Made by a program: the position numbers and the translations under genes. A stretch of 64,000 nt of DNA from Salvia splendens (taxonomy: Eukaryota; Streptophyta; Magnoliopsida; Lamiales; Lamiaceae), in assembly GCF_004379255.2 (NCBI RefSeq), contig NC_056049.1:10834063-10898062 (forward strand). Reading direction: 5' to 3'. This document shows, one piece after another, positions 1-9,964 of this stretch. Positions within the stretch are counted from its first letter, which is position 1. Each line of letters begins with the position of its first letter. The notes under the pieces were generated by a model. That model was not told where the DNA came from and did not search any database. It worked only from the letters and a program-made list of their open reading frames with translations.

Positions 1-32
1 GCTCGTATCTAGGAGCCACTTCATTTTTTTCA

Positions 33-120
33 GACTGACAGTTTTTACTCGTGTCGAGGAGCTCATTCATCTTTATGACTGATAGTTTTTACTCGTGTCG
101 AGGAGCTCATTCACCTTTGG
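33..120. repeat. Two-unit 44-bp tandem repeat
   Basis: Two nearly identical 44-bp units begin with GACTGACAG and GACTGATAG and share the core TTTTTACTCGTGTCGAGGAG. A degenerate partial unit precedes them at the window edge. The repeat lies in the leader of the copia element. Confidence 0.8.
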
Positions 121-1534
121 ACTAAATTTAATTTGCAGCCCAAAGCTTAATTTTGGAGGATCATTCCCAGCCCATTCCAGCTCAAACTATGAGCCCATTA
201 TTTTCATTTTTTCTTCTTCTTGAGCCCAATAACACTAGGCCCAATTTGTTTATTTTTTTTGGAAATACTCAATTGAGAAGACGTCAACACCCGCCTCCTT
301 TCTCCTCTCATCTCCATCACGGCGTCCTCCTCGACACCAACAGCCACAGTTTTTCATCTCTCCAAAAATCAACAGGGTTCTCCCTATTCTCAACTCCATT
401 TGGTGAGGAATTGTTCGATCAGACCCACTCTCCTTGGCCGGGCAATTCGTCAACTTCTTTGCCTTGCGAGCTTCTCTCGCGCCATTCAATTGGAGATGAA
501 TTTTCCTGTAGGTTACTTCCTCACCCCCTCTACCGGACAAACCGAGGACTCCTCCGCTGTTTTCTTCTCTTGACGGCGGCTGGGCTGCGGCGCTCTATCG
601 GTGACCACCAACAAACTCTTTCCCTTTTGGCGTCTCCATCTCGGAGGCTCTTGATCTCTTGGTTGGGCTGCTACCTTCTCGACAGCCTCGGCTCTTCTTT
701 CGGTGGTACATACTGTCCTGCTATCTTCTCGGCATTCTTCTAGGCGCGATGAATCGTTTGGCAGTGTTTGTCATCTTCCCCTCGCCGAACGATTCATCGA
801 ATTCTCTTCTTCCATTTTTTATGTTTGTAAGATTGTGAAAGATGGCTTGGTTGGGCTGCTACTCTGTGGCCTTTTTGACAGCATCGGTTCTTTCCTCTGT
901 TCGAAGAATAATTGTTCAGCTATTTGCTTTCTCTCCCCTCGGCTGGATGATTCATTATCTCCATCTTTGGAGTCATCATCTCCGACATCTTCACTTTCAG
1001 AGTCTTCTTGCCTTCTTCTCTTAGATCTCTCTTGCTCGCTGCCATCTCCTTACCGGCTCTCCCACCGACGTCCAATCGACTCTTTCTTGCTAGTTGTTTG
1101 TTGGCTACTCCACAGTTTTGACAAGAGAGGCCATCATCACGTTGTTTGCGGTCTGCGCCGTCGTCTATCCGTGCTACTGTTCGCCGTCGGTCGGAGCTGA
1201 GCAGCCGCTGCTGGAGTCACCATCGACCGGAGTTGCCAGCGCTAGAGTCGCGAGGACGTCCAACCGCTGCTGGACCTCGCCGAGGTCACCCCGTTGCTGC
1301 TGTCCACTGGAGCTGCTGTCCAGATCAGTTCGGGCAGCCGCTGCCCGACGTTCTTCGTCTTGGCAGCCCATTTCTCTCAAAACTTGATAGGAACTTGGAA
1401 CTGTTTCCTTCTCTCTTGATTTCTTGAACAAAAATATGAGCTGGAGAACTTTGACGCAACCTTTTTTGTGATTTTTGGGTTCCCCCAATTGAAAGGAAGA
1501 TTTTTATTTACAAACTAACGAAGGATCGTTAGCT

Positions 1535-1546
1535 GCTCTGATACCA
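1535..1546 (-). other. Primer-binding site, initiator tRNA-Met type
   Basis: The plus-strand bases GCTCTGATACCA are the complement of TGGTATCAGAGC, the usual copia PBS that pairs with the 3' end of tRNA-iMet. It abuts the LTR end at 1547 and fixes the element's orientation as minus. Confidence 0.8.
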
Positions 1547-1830
1547 TGTTAGAAAATACAATGCGGAAAATAAAATACTATTGCAGAAAGTAAAAGACGG
1601 GGAGAACTTCAAAGACTACATTGTGAATGACTTGAATTAATTCTCTCAAATGTTACACAACCTTTTATAGGCTCTAATTCTAGCTATATATGGAAAATAT
1701 ATTATAATTATACTAATATCCTTTGTAGGTGATTTTCCATAATCTTTAATTGCATTCCTTCTTTATTCTTGCCATAACTTCATCAATTGCCTTCTTGTTC
1801 TCCAATTAATTGATTTCCTTATTCCAACAG
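1547..1830 (-). repeat. Copia 5' LTR (284 bp)
   Basis: On the minus strand it starts TGTTGGAATAAGG and ends TTTTCTAACA, giving TG...CA ends with a TGTT/AACA inverted repeat. A TATA box (TATAAAAGG, plus-strand 1661-1669) lies inside it, and the PBS follows with no spacer, as is usual for copia. Only this LTR is in the window, so target-site duplication cannot be tested. Confidence 0.75.
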
Positions 1831-2047
1831 TACATTCTTCCAAGAGTAGCTCTCTTTAGAATTTATTTTCTTAGATCGTACTATCTCGTTTATCTACTAG
1901 TTCTCAATGAATTCTTTTTTCCACTTTGTGGGTGAGGATGTTGTCATGCTGCATATAAATATCACGATTTATCGGTTGTGATAATATTTCTCGTCCATCT
2001 CATCTCAAAAGATGATAAAATCACTGAGAACTTATTTTTGTGTATCA

Positions 2048-2864
2048 GAGCATCCGCAATGGGCGGACGATGGCACGCATGATGGCGCGCATCGTCCGCG
2101 CCATCGATCGTCCGCACCCATTGCGGGTGCGTGCCATAGGGCGCGGACGATAGTCGCGTCCTATACTTCGGTCGCGGAGGATCCGCGCCATTGTCCGCCC
2201 CATTGCGGCTGTCGCGGATGATGCCCGCGGACGATGGTCATCGTCCGCGCCATCGTCCGCCCCATTGTGGAGGTCGCGGACGATCGACGCTGACGATGAC
2301 ACGCGGTTTTGATTTTCTATTTAAATCTCGTTTCTCATTCAGTTGTGCATACGAACATATCGACTATCTCTTTACATATTCTCTCCCTACATCCAACCAA
2401 AATGAATCTCGGCGACGACACCAATAGTTCTAGTTCATCTGAATCCAGTGGTTCGCTTGACGAAGCATTAGATGCAGCCGTTGAAGAGGCCATGGCGGCA
2501 TGCTATGCGCAAATGCAGCGCGAGGTTCTATCTAGACAGGCCTCAATGCGCAACCAACAGGAGCATGCGCAGCTCATGAGTGACATGATTGAAGAAATGT
2601 GGGCTCGTAACCGCCGTCGCTGAGTTTGCGTTTTTTTTTAATTCGCATTGTAATGTATTAATTTTTATTAAATGAAATGAAGTTTATGAAATTCGTATTT
2701 TAATGTATTATTTTTTTAAAATTCGTATGGATTTTGTAAATATTTAAAAAATGATGACGTGGCGCGCTATAGGGCGCCCCACTGCAGGTGGGGAGGTAGG
2801 AGGATAAAACAGCTGACGTGTCGCGCCATAGGACGCGCCTTAGGGCGCCCCATTGCTAATGCCC
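2048..2864 (+). mobile_element. Internally deleted PIF/Harbinger element (817 bp)
   Basis: Terminal inverted repeats GAGCATCCGCAATGGG (left) and, reversed, GGGCATTAGCAATGGG (right) are flanked by the 3-bp duplication TCA (2045-2047 and 2865-2867), fitting the PIF/Harbinger TWA/TNA preference. The left subterminal region is packed with GGACGATGG/CCATCGTCC motifs. Termini, leader and the short ORF all match the longer copy at 9965-11866, so this is a deletion derivative of the same family that keeps both ends and both tips of the transposase gene. Confidence 0.85.
2402..2623 (+). pseudogene. Fused N- and C-terminal tips of a Harbinger transposase
   Basis: A 73-codon frame starts MNLGDDTNSSSSSESSG and ends MIEEMWARNRRR. 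Its first ~40 residues match the acidic/Ser-rich start of the transposase at 10331 (MNHDDDTTSSSSSESG). From about VLSRQASMRNQQ onward it matches the C-terminal end of that protein at 11555-11654. The whole DDE catalytic core is missing, so the product cannot be a transposase. The frame has stayed open across the deletion joint, so it could still encode a small charged peptide, but there is no evidence of expression. Confidence 0.75.
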
Positions 2865-2867
2865 TCA

Positions 2868-5234
2868 TGGAGTGGTATCTTCTAATCCATAATTTGACAT
2901 ATCTTGTTCTTTCTTATGTCTTGGCTCACCAATTGTATTAGAGGACTTTTTGTACCAATTGTATTAGTCTAAACTCATTGTTAGTTATTCTATTTTGATC
3001 TACAACATCTCTTATTTAGCGTTATTGCTTGCTTTTATGTTTAAAGCTTTATGGTTAAATGGTGGTTAATATTTTGTACACTTGTGGTTTTCAATTTGTA
3101 GACAAAATAATTATCAGATGTAGTATGAAATAGATTAAGATGGACTTTGTCTGAGATTAAATTAATATTGCATTTTTTGTTAGTGTTTAGATATAAGATA
3201 ATTTTGGTATGTTTGGTACATAAGACTAAAAATAAAATTAATTACATTTATCTCATTTGAGCATAAACATAAAATAATTAAATTTGATTAATCATAATTT
3301 AAACTTGTTTATTTGAAAAAAAAACAAATATTATTGTTTGATTTTTTATGATGACACTCTATACCACTGTTAATTTTAATTTTCTTGTTTGCAGTTTCAG
3401 CGAAGCATTTTTATTGAGAGAATTCCAAAAACTGTTTCACAAAATATCAACGAACAAAATGAAAAATATAAATGGTAAAGAGACCTCATATTTCACTAAT
3501 TCATTTCATTCGCATATCATTTAAAACTATATACAAGTGGGGACTCATATTCTACTAACTTTCTTCCATTCACTATTTTTAAAAACCGCGCCGAAAAGAA
3601 ATGAGACTCCACTTGCCACTTCCTCCAGCCTTAAAAAATAGTAGAAACTAATATATTATAAAATTTAAATTATTAAATGTGAAAATAGTATATCTATTGA
3701 CCACTCATTTTATTTTTAAATCAGTATTTACGCATAAACGTGATAAAAAAAAGTCATTGATACACTATTTGTATAGGCGTAGCAAAGAAGTAAGGGGTAA
3801 ATAGCTCATCACTCGAGCACCGGAGCAGCTTTCAGAAAAATATACAATTAAATCTCACATTATATTTTTTTAGCCGTCTTAGACTATAGAAAATATCAGT
3901 TCAATTTTAATTGAAGAACAAAGATATAGTAAAATGAATTCAGTTTAAGCGTACCAAGTGGTCTCGCCTCAGGCTAGTCGAAATGGGTGGCGTCTGTCTG
4001 CAATTTGAATAAACGAGAAAACACTCCATTCTTGTTATGGAGCTCTATGTATGTACCCGTCTGCATTAATAAGCTCTGCTTCAGCATTTTTGTAATTCAA
4101 AAGAAAAGTGCCACAAATACTGCAAGTTGGTCGTTATCAGATCAAAATGATAACGACTCAATCCAATTAGGTGTGCATCAATAAGCTCTGCAACATGTTA
4201 GGAAATTCTCTAACCCGAAACCAAACATGAACCCCACCTGCTACCATCAAATCCGAACACGGTCCACGTCCGAAAATAATAAAAGTGAATTGTGGCATTT
4301 AATAGTGTACATCCCAAAATGGCAATATGAGACATTTAATGATGAACATTTTTGACAAAAAATAGAGTTATTGTTACGATCTTCTAGATTTACAAGTAAT
4401 TAATTTAAAATTTTTAAATAATATGGGGCTTCATAGGATAAATTATAGTGTTAACATATAGAATTAAACTACGAAGACTGTTAGCCACCAACTTAGAAAC
4501 AGTAGTATATAGCGGTACTTCAGATTTTCAAACATGAACTATGTTTAGAATAAATTTAATTACCTTAGAGAGAAAATATAATATTTGATTGGTATGAATT
4601 TGTTGAATATAACAAAATCACCAAACTTGTGCGTGCAGATTTGGGTAAACCTTGTGTGAAATAGTTAAATTCTTACTAAACCTATGCGCATTCACTAGGC
4701 CAGCCGCGTGAGGTTTTGGTAATTTTGATGTAAATTTGACAAATTCGTGCCAGAGCCAGACTTATCAAATTTGCGTGCACAGTGCCAAGATGGCCGCATG
4801 CAGGTCTAGTAAGTATATGATAAGAGTTGTTTGCTTCATACCAAAAATATGAAACTTGCATAATATGAATTCAAACTATGCAAGTGTGTTATGCATGGTA
4901 TGAAGCTAATTCATATCTTGCAGACCAAACTTGCAGCACGCAGATTGATTAGCTTGGTACAAATTGATGTGTTATACTACTTGGTAAATGTAAATAAGCC
5001 AAAGGGCATTTCTATCCAAAAATTAGAAATATTTTAATTTTTTCAAGTTCACGGCTTAGTACTCTCTTCTCTACTTTAACTATTTAATACTACAATTTTC
5101 CTAACCCGTGCTTAAAAGAAGTGCCTCACTTACCTGGGACAGAGGGAGTATTAGTTTTTCGTATCTTGATGAGTTATTTCAGAAGTCGCATATATGGATT
5201 ACTTAATCACAATTTATTCGAAGCACCTACTTTC
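2868..5234. other. AT-rich spacer with two Stowaway-like MITE remnants
   Basis: No convincing gene was found between the small Harbinger element and the 3' end of the ABC transporter gene. About 3480-3640 resembles the body of plant Stowaway MITEs (CCGCGCCGAAAAGAAATGAG type sequence). The stretch ending at 5150 closes with GGGACAGAGGGAGTA, the typical Stowaway right terminus next to a TA, with no matching left end. These are recognised from general familiarity and could not be compared with a library. The rest is AT-rich DNA. Confidence 0.5.
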
Positions 5235-7928
5235 TCATGAATATTGGACACAATGGTTTACCTCAACTACTTGGCCATCCTCCAGTACCACAATTTTGTC
5301 CGCCTCTTTTATCGTAGACAACCTACCGAGGTCAAGTCAGTTTTTCTGCCAAAGTTCAAGTCACTTTTTTGCATTAATAATGTTACAACTGCATAAATGC
5401 CAACCTTTGTGCAACTATGATCATTGTCATTCGTCTATCTGCATTGTTCTTCAGTACTTGAAGAATCTCCTGCAGTCAGACATTACATAAACTACTTAGT
5501 TCATTGTAGTACAGAACAAGATGAGAGAGGTGAGAGAGAGTCTCTCTCACTTTGACATAGACAGAACAAGATGAGAGAGGTGAGTGAGAGTCTCTCTCAC
5601 TTTGATATAGCCTTCACTGTCTGCATCGAGAGCACTGGTAGCCTCATCAAAAATCAAGATGATGGGGTCTCTGAGGAGGGCCCTTGCAATAGCTATGCGT
5701 TGCTTTTGTCCCCCACTTAGAAGATTATCATCGATGATGGTATGATAGCCCTGAGGGAGGGTGGATATGAATTCATGGGCATGTGCATTCTTTGTAGCAG
5801 ATTCGATCTCTTCCTCTCCAACAATGCTTCTTGAGCAGCCGTATGTAATATTGGACTTGATATCCATGTGGAGAAGATGGGGTTCCTGCTCATTGTTTGT
5901 TCATATAAATATAACTTTCACAGGTTTCTTGCAAAACACTTCTAAGTCCTTAGTTTATTCGAGTCCGACCTGTCCGACGTAGCCGATGTTCTCTCTCAAC
6001 CACCTCATATCCATCTCTCTCAGAGGAATGCCATTCACAAGTATCTGGGAATGACAAAGTATCCGTATAAATTGGAGGAAATTATGTGATTTAGTGAAGG
6101 GGCAATTGAGCCCTGAATATATGAACTTTCATCAAATTTTAGTTTTGGACGTGAAGTTTCATCTAATTCTTCGTGTATTTAGACGCAATTATCACTAAAT
6201 GATTAATGAACTTACAAATTAAGTTGTGTCTAAGATCAGTATTGCTCACCTCTCCTTTGGTAGGCTCGTAGAGGCGCAGCAAAAGACTGAGTAAACTGCT
6301 TTTCCCGCTGCCACTGGCGCCCACCTTTTGCAGAGTAAAGCTTGTTAATGGTGCTTTAAACATACAACACAATTGTATGATGATGATGATAAATAAAATG
6401 TCAGTATTGCTTACTATTGCAACCATTTCATTAGCTTTTACCGAGAAGTTCACATTTTCCAGAATAGGAACCTGCTCATATATTAAATACAGAGGCAACT
6501 AAGTTAAAATTGTGATAAACTATTAGAGGCAAAAACATCTACAATTTGCTCTACATTTTGCAGTCATTAAAGATACCATCTTCCTCGACGAATAGTGAAA
6601 TGATACATTCACAAAGTCAACACATCCTACTAGCCTCTGCAATTTCACTCCTGCATTCATTATAATCCAAGTTAATAGCAAGACTAAGATAAAATTTGCA
6701 ATCACTCCAAATAAAAATCTCAAACATCATTTATGGATGCACCCAAGTCAGAAAGAATAAGGTCAAGAAATGTCTCCTGCCTTTCGACATGAATTCACTA
6801 CTTGGTGGAAGATGCATCAACTGAAAAACCTTAGCACAGGCTCCAACAGACTGAAGTAATGATGACATGCTGTCTTGCAATCTCCAGGCAGCATAGATCA
6901 ACCACTCACAGTACAAAATATACTTGGTCAGTTGCTCAGTAGACACATGACCACTCAAAATAGACATTCCCCCAAAAATAACTGCTAACACCTGCAAAAC
7001 ATAACTTGGAATCCAGACAAGATCTCTTGGTGAGAGAGAGAGAGAGAGAGAGAGCATGTTAACTTTCGTATTTGCAGTCTTACAAACTTCAAAACATAGG
7101 ATAGACTGTAAAAGATGGAGCAGTACTTGTGTTGATCGATAAAGAATACTGAAACTAAGGGTCCATAATCCATATGCTACACTTTCTCGCATGCCCACAG
7201 AAGCTAATCTTTCAATCCACCGTGTGAACCTTCAAATGTAATATGCAAAAGTCTGACGTGATGACAGATGAACAAAGTATGCCAATATATTATACTCTTA
7301 TTCTGACCAATGAAACTTCAAATAAACTCTAACTACCTCTGAAGTTCTTCTTTTTCTGTCCCATATGCTCTGATAGTTCTAATCAAAGAAAATGTCTCTT
7401 GTGCAACCTTAGTTTATTTTCAAAAAGAAAACCCCAGTATAACAACATTAGCAGATGAAGAGACATATTGAAATATTGCAGTTTTTTTAATTACTTCATT
7501 GGAAGAGGCAACAAAATTTTGGGCAAGCAGTGCTGCTTTCTTCTGGTACCTGTCAAACCAACAATCATGGTTTCTCAATTTTTGCAACATAGTACAGTAG
7601 AAGCACTGAAAAATGAAACAAATGTGTTTTATATACATGTAATCTGATAATTGTAGATCTGCATAAATTATAGGTGATAGATATCTCATTTATTTGGAGT
7701 CGTTTGTCTTGTCATAAACGTGTAACAAATGTCTTCTATGTGCTTTATAAGTTCAAAAATATATTTAAATGTCATGTAAAATTACAGAATTTTAGACAAA
7801 CATTAACCATCTATTGCACTTTCATGACCTACTACCACAAAAACAACACCGTGAGCATGCAAAGGTCTAATCATACAACCTAGTAGGAACGATTTCCAAT
7901 TTTATCTGTAATGAACTAAACTCCTCTC

Positions 7929-7959
<31 letters not shown>

Positions 7960-9611
7960 CCCTCTCCCCAACTTCTTCACCTCGTGACTACATTACAACA
8001 TTCTAATTTCATAAATGGAACTCCATGATATTGTGGAGTATATTGAACAAATTCAGGGGTATAAATGTGACTCAAAGGTAATAGCTATGGACTTCAGATG
8101 CATCAACACTTACTGCCCATAGATTAGGAAAATCAGTGATAAAATACAACATATTACTAGTGATGACAGTGCTAGAGGCCATGACAAAGTCATCAAGCAG
8201 ATATATGCGCCTATACCCTGCAAAATTATCGGTCAATCAGAGACCAAAATGCAACAACAAGATTAGGAATCTAAATAAAAGTATATTACTAACTTGTAAC
8301 AGAAACCTGGAAAATATTACGAAGGATCATGTGTATATCATTTCCAACAGTCTGAGATAACCTCTGGCAATCTGTACTAACCCTGCTAGTCAAGTCACCA
8401 ACTGCTTCCGTGTCAAAAAATGATACATCCTACATTAAATCAAAGCTCGATGTCACAAAAACAATGTACTCAATAACATATGAGGAGCGCCAGCTAACTC
8501 CAGTAAGCATAAGCTCGACAAAATTCAAACCTGAAGAAGAAGAGATCTATATACAGCTTTCCTAAGTCGCTTAACCTGCAAAACTCAATCAAATATGTTT
8601 AACTGTTGGATATCAACCAATGACGTAAATGATAGGTCAAAGAAACCATAACTTGAAAAACGCACCAAAATCACATTTGCAACAGCAAAACATCCACTTC
8701 GCAACCCACTGCATTTGAAGAAAAGATGAACGTGTAGAATGAGATCAATGAGAATAAGCTGGGGAGGAAGGAGGGGAATTAATATAATCTTATGTAACTT
8801 AACCTGCATATTCCTGATGTGATACACAATAAAATCAGAAGCCATGAGTTTTGATAGAACACCAACATCTCACCATTTTGAGCTGAAAAAACTGATGCTG
8901 CCAGTATTCCTGGGATTGTTATCTCTGAGACCTGCAGAAGATATGCATCCAAAATCATTACTATAACTCATGTGAGGGTTTGTCGATGCACACACAAACT
9001 CAACATTCGTCGAAGCACAAATTCTAAATATCACTCCAAATGACAAAGTACAGATTCTAATTAAAGCAATGATAAATTTGAATCCATGCTCCATCAAATA
9101 TAGAAGCAACTAATTCAAACCCTAACGAATCGAAACCGAAAAGGAAACATCATACTAATGAGTAGCCAATTCTCACCGCCGCGACGGCCAACGCGCCTAA
9201 CGCTGTGTACAAAATCCATTTCTCATCAGCTAACAATGCCCACATTTCTCTCAGAGCTTGTAAAACAGTTATCGGCTCCGCTGCAATTGGCGAACCATCA
9301 ACATTTTGCTCAAAATCTCTCAAATTCCACCAACGACCGCCGGGGAAGACATCTCGAATCAGATCAAACCATTTCACAATTATGCGTAGTGCATTAATAT
9401 TTACTTCCTCCGAACATTTTGCTCGATGATTTTTTATTGCGTGAGAAACGTACATTCGCCGAAATGCGTAGGCTGAATTTGAACTTGGAGGTAGGTTTTG
9501 AGCTGAGGTTGAATTGGAACAGTGTAGGCTGGCTTTGGATATCGGAATTGAGTTAGTATTCCGATCGTTGAAGTAGGCAGGTGGATGGAATGCCGTCTGA
9601 AGCGCGGCCAT
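5235..9611 (-). CDS. ABCB26: ABC transporter B family member 26-like (half-transporter, chloroplast type)
   Basis: Seventeen exons splice into 670 in-frame codons: 9177-9611, 8804-8931, 8666-8708, 8531-8575, 8307-8429, 8114-8217, 7495-7549, 7337-7407, 7127-7229, 6781-6991, 6577-6650, 6415-6471, 6250-6324, 5970-6044, 5601-5885, 5405-5469 and 5262-5322. Exons 1-10 encode a presequence-like N-terminus and one transmembrane domain. Exons 11-17 encode one nucleotide-binding domain with Walker [10 protein letters not shown] (exon 13), Q-loop YVGQEP (14/15), signature LSGGQKQR and Walker [13 protein letters not shown] (15). Arabidopsis ABCB26/TAP1 has about 700 residues and the same layout; it is a predicted plastid half-transporter. 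Oddities: the H-loop reads IVAQR, with Gln replacing His; intron 10 appears to start GC; no final exon was found after VVE. Read-through of exon 17 would stop at the TGA at 5235-5237. The gene may therefore be slightly truncated. Family assignment is firm, function is not. Confidence 0.85.
5511..5610. repeat. 50-bp tandem duplication spanning an exon-intron boundary
   Basis: The 50 bp beginning ACAGAACAAGATGAGAGAGG occurs twice (5511-5560 and 5561-5610) with about three substitutions. The right copy contains the last 10 bases of exon 15 of the ABC transporter gene and its GT donor at 5600-5599. The left copy therefore carries a second, intronic version of exon end plus donor. Confidence 0.9.
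7032..7054. repeat. (GA)n microsatellite in intron 9
   Basis: An uninterrupted GA run just downstream of exon 9 on the coding strand. No other signal seen. Confidence 0.9.
7921..7970. repeat. (CT)n microsatellite in intron 6
   Basis: A CT-rich run with a few CC interruptions, inside the intron between exons 6 and 7 of the ABC transporter gene. Confidence 0.9.
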
Positions 9612-9719
9612 GTCGAAGTAGCTGCGACGGGAATGCCGGCAGCCGGAGTCGCCAACTGAAACTGAAAACTGTCGTCGGACTAGGGATGGATAGGAGAAAA
9701 TCTACGGTAACAAAAAATG

Positions 9720-9785
9720 TACTCATTTTATTAATTATTCCATATATGTGAAAAAATACTCATTTTATTAATTATTCCATATATG
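9720..9785. repeat. Direct repeat upstream of the ABC transporter gene
   Basis: A 29-bp AT-rich sequence beginning TACTCATTTTATTAATTATT occurs twice with a 37-bp period, about 110-170 bp upstream of the transporter start codon. It may lie in the promoter. No TATA box could be assigned with confidence. Confidence 0.85.
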
Positions 9786-9964
9786 AGAAAGAGTGATGCT
9801 AAATGGCCATATTATAGCTGGCCATAATCATATTTTTAATTTGAAAACGGAGTCATTTAATGCACTTAAAAGTATCAAAATTTTCAAGACTATGCTACCC
9901 CTTGCCTTAATTTATCCAACAATATTTTCCTTAGCCTTCAATAAAATATACTTACGTATGCTTT

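Larger units (their letters stand above)
1..1830 (-). mobile_element. 5' end of a Ty1/copia-type LTR retrotransposon
   Basis: Read on the minus strand, a short LTR (1547-1830) is followed directly by a TGGTATCAGAGC primer-binding site and then about 1.5 kb of leader that runs off the left edge. The leader is GC- and CT-rich between about 290 and 1380. It has short open frames on both strands, but none resembles gag or pol, so no protein is called. The element could be a non-autonomous (LARD/TRIM-like) copia or simply an element whose coding part lies outside the window. Confidence 0.65.

Noticed and set aside
153..1427. Several 60-196-codon open frames in the GC/CT-rich left edge
   Set aside because: Frames overlap on both strands, are Ser/Pro/Arg-rich and lack domains. 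They are explained by composition in a retrotransposon leader.
4035..4093. Minus-strand AEAELINADGYIHRAP-stop as a possible terminal exon of the ABC transporter
   Set aside because: It faintly resembles the usual HxELLxxDGLYxRL end, but no in-phase AG acceptor precedes it and the match is too short to support.
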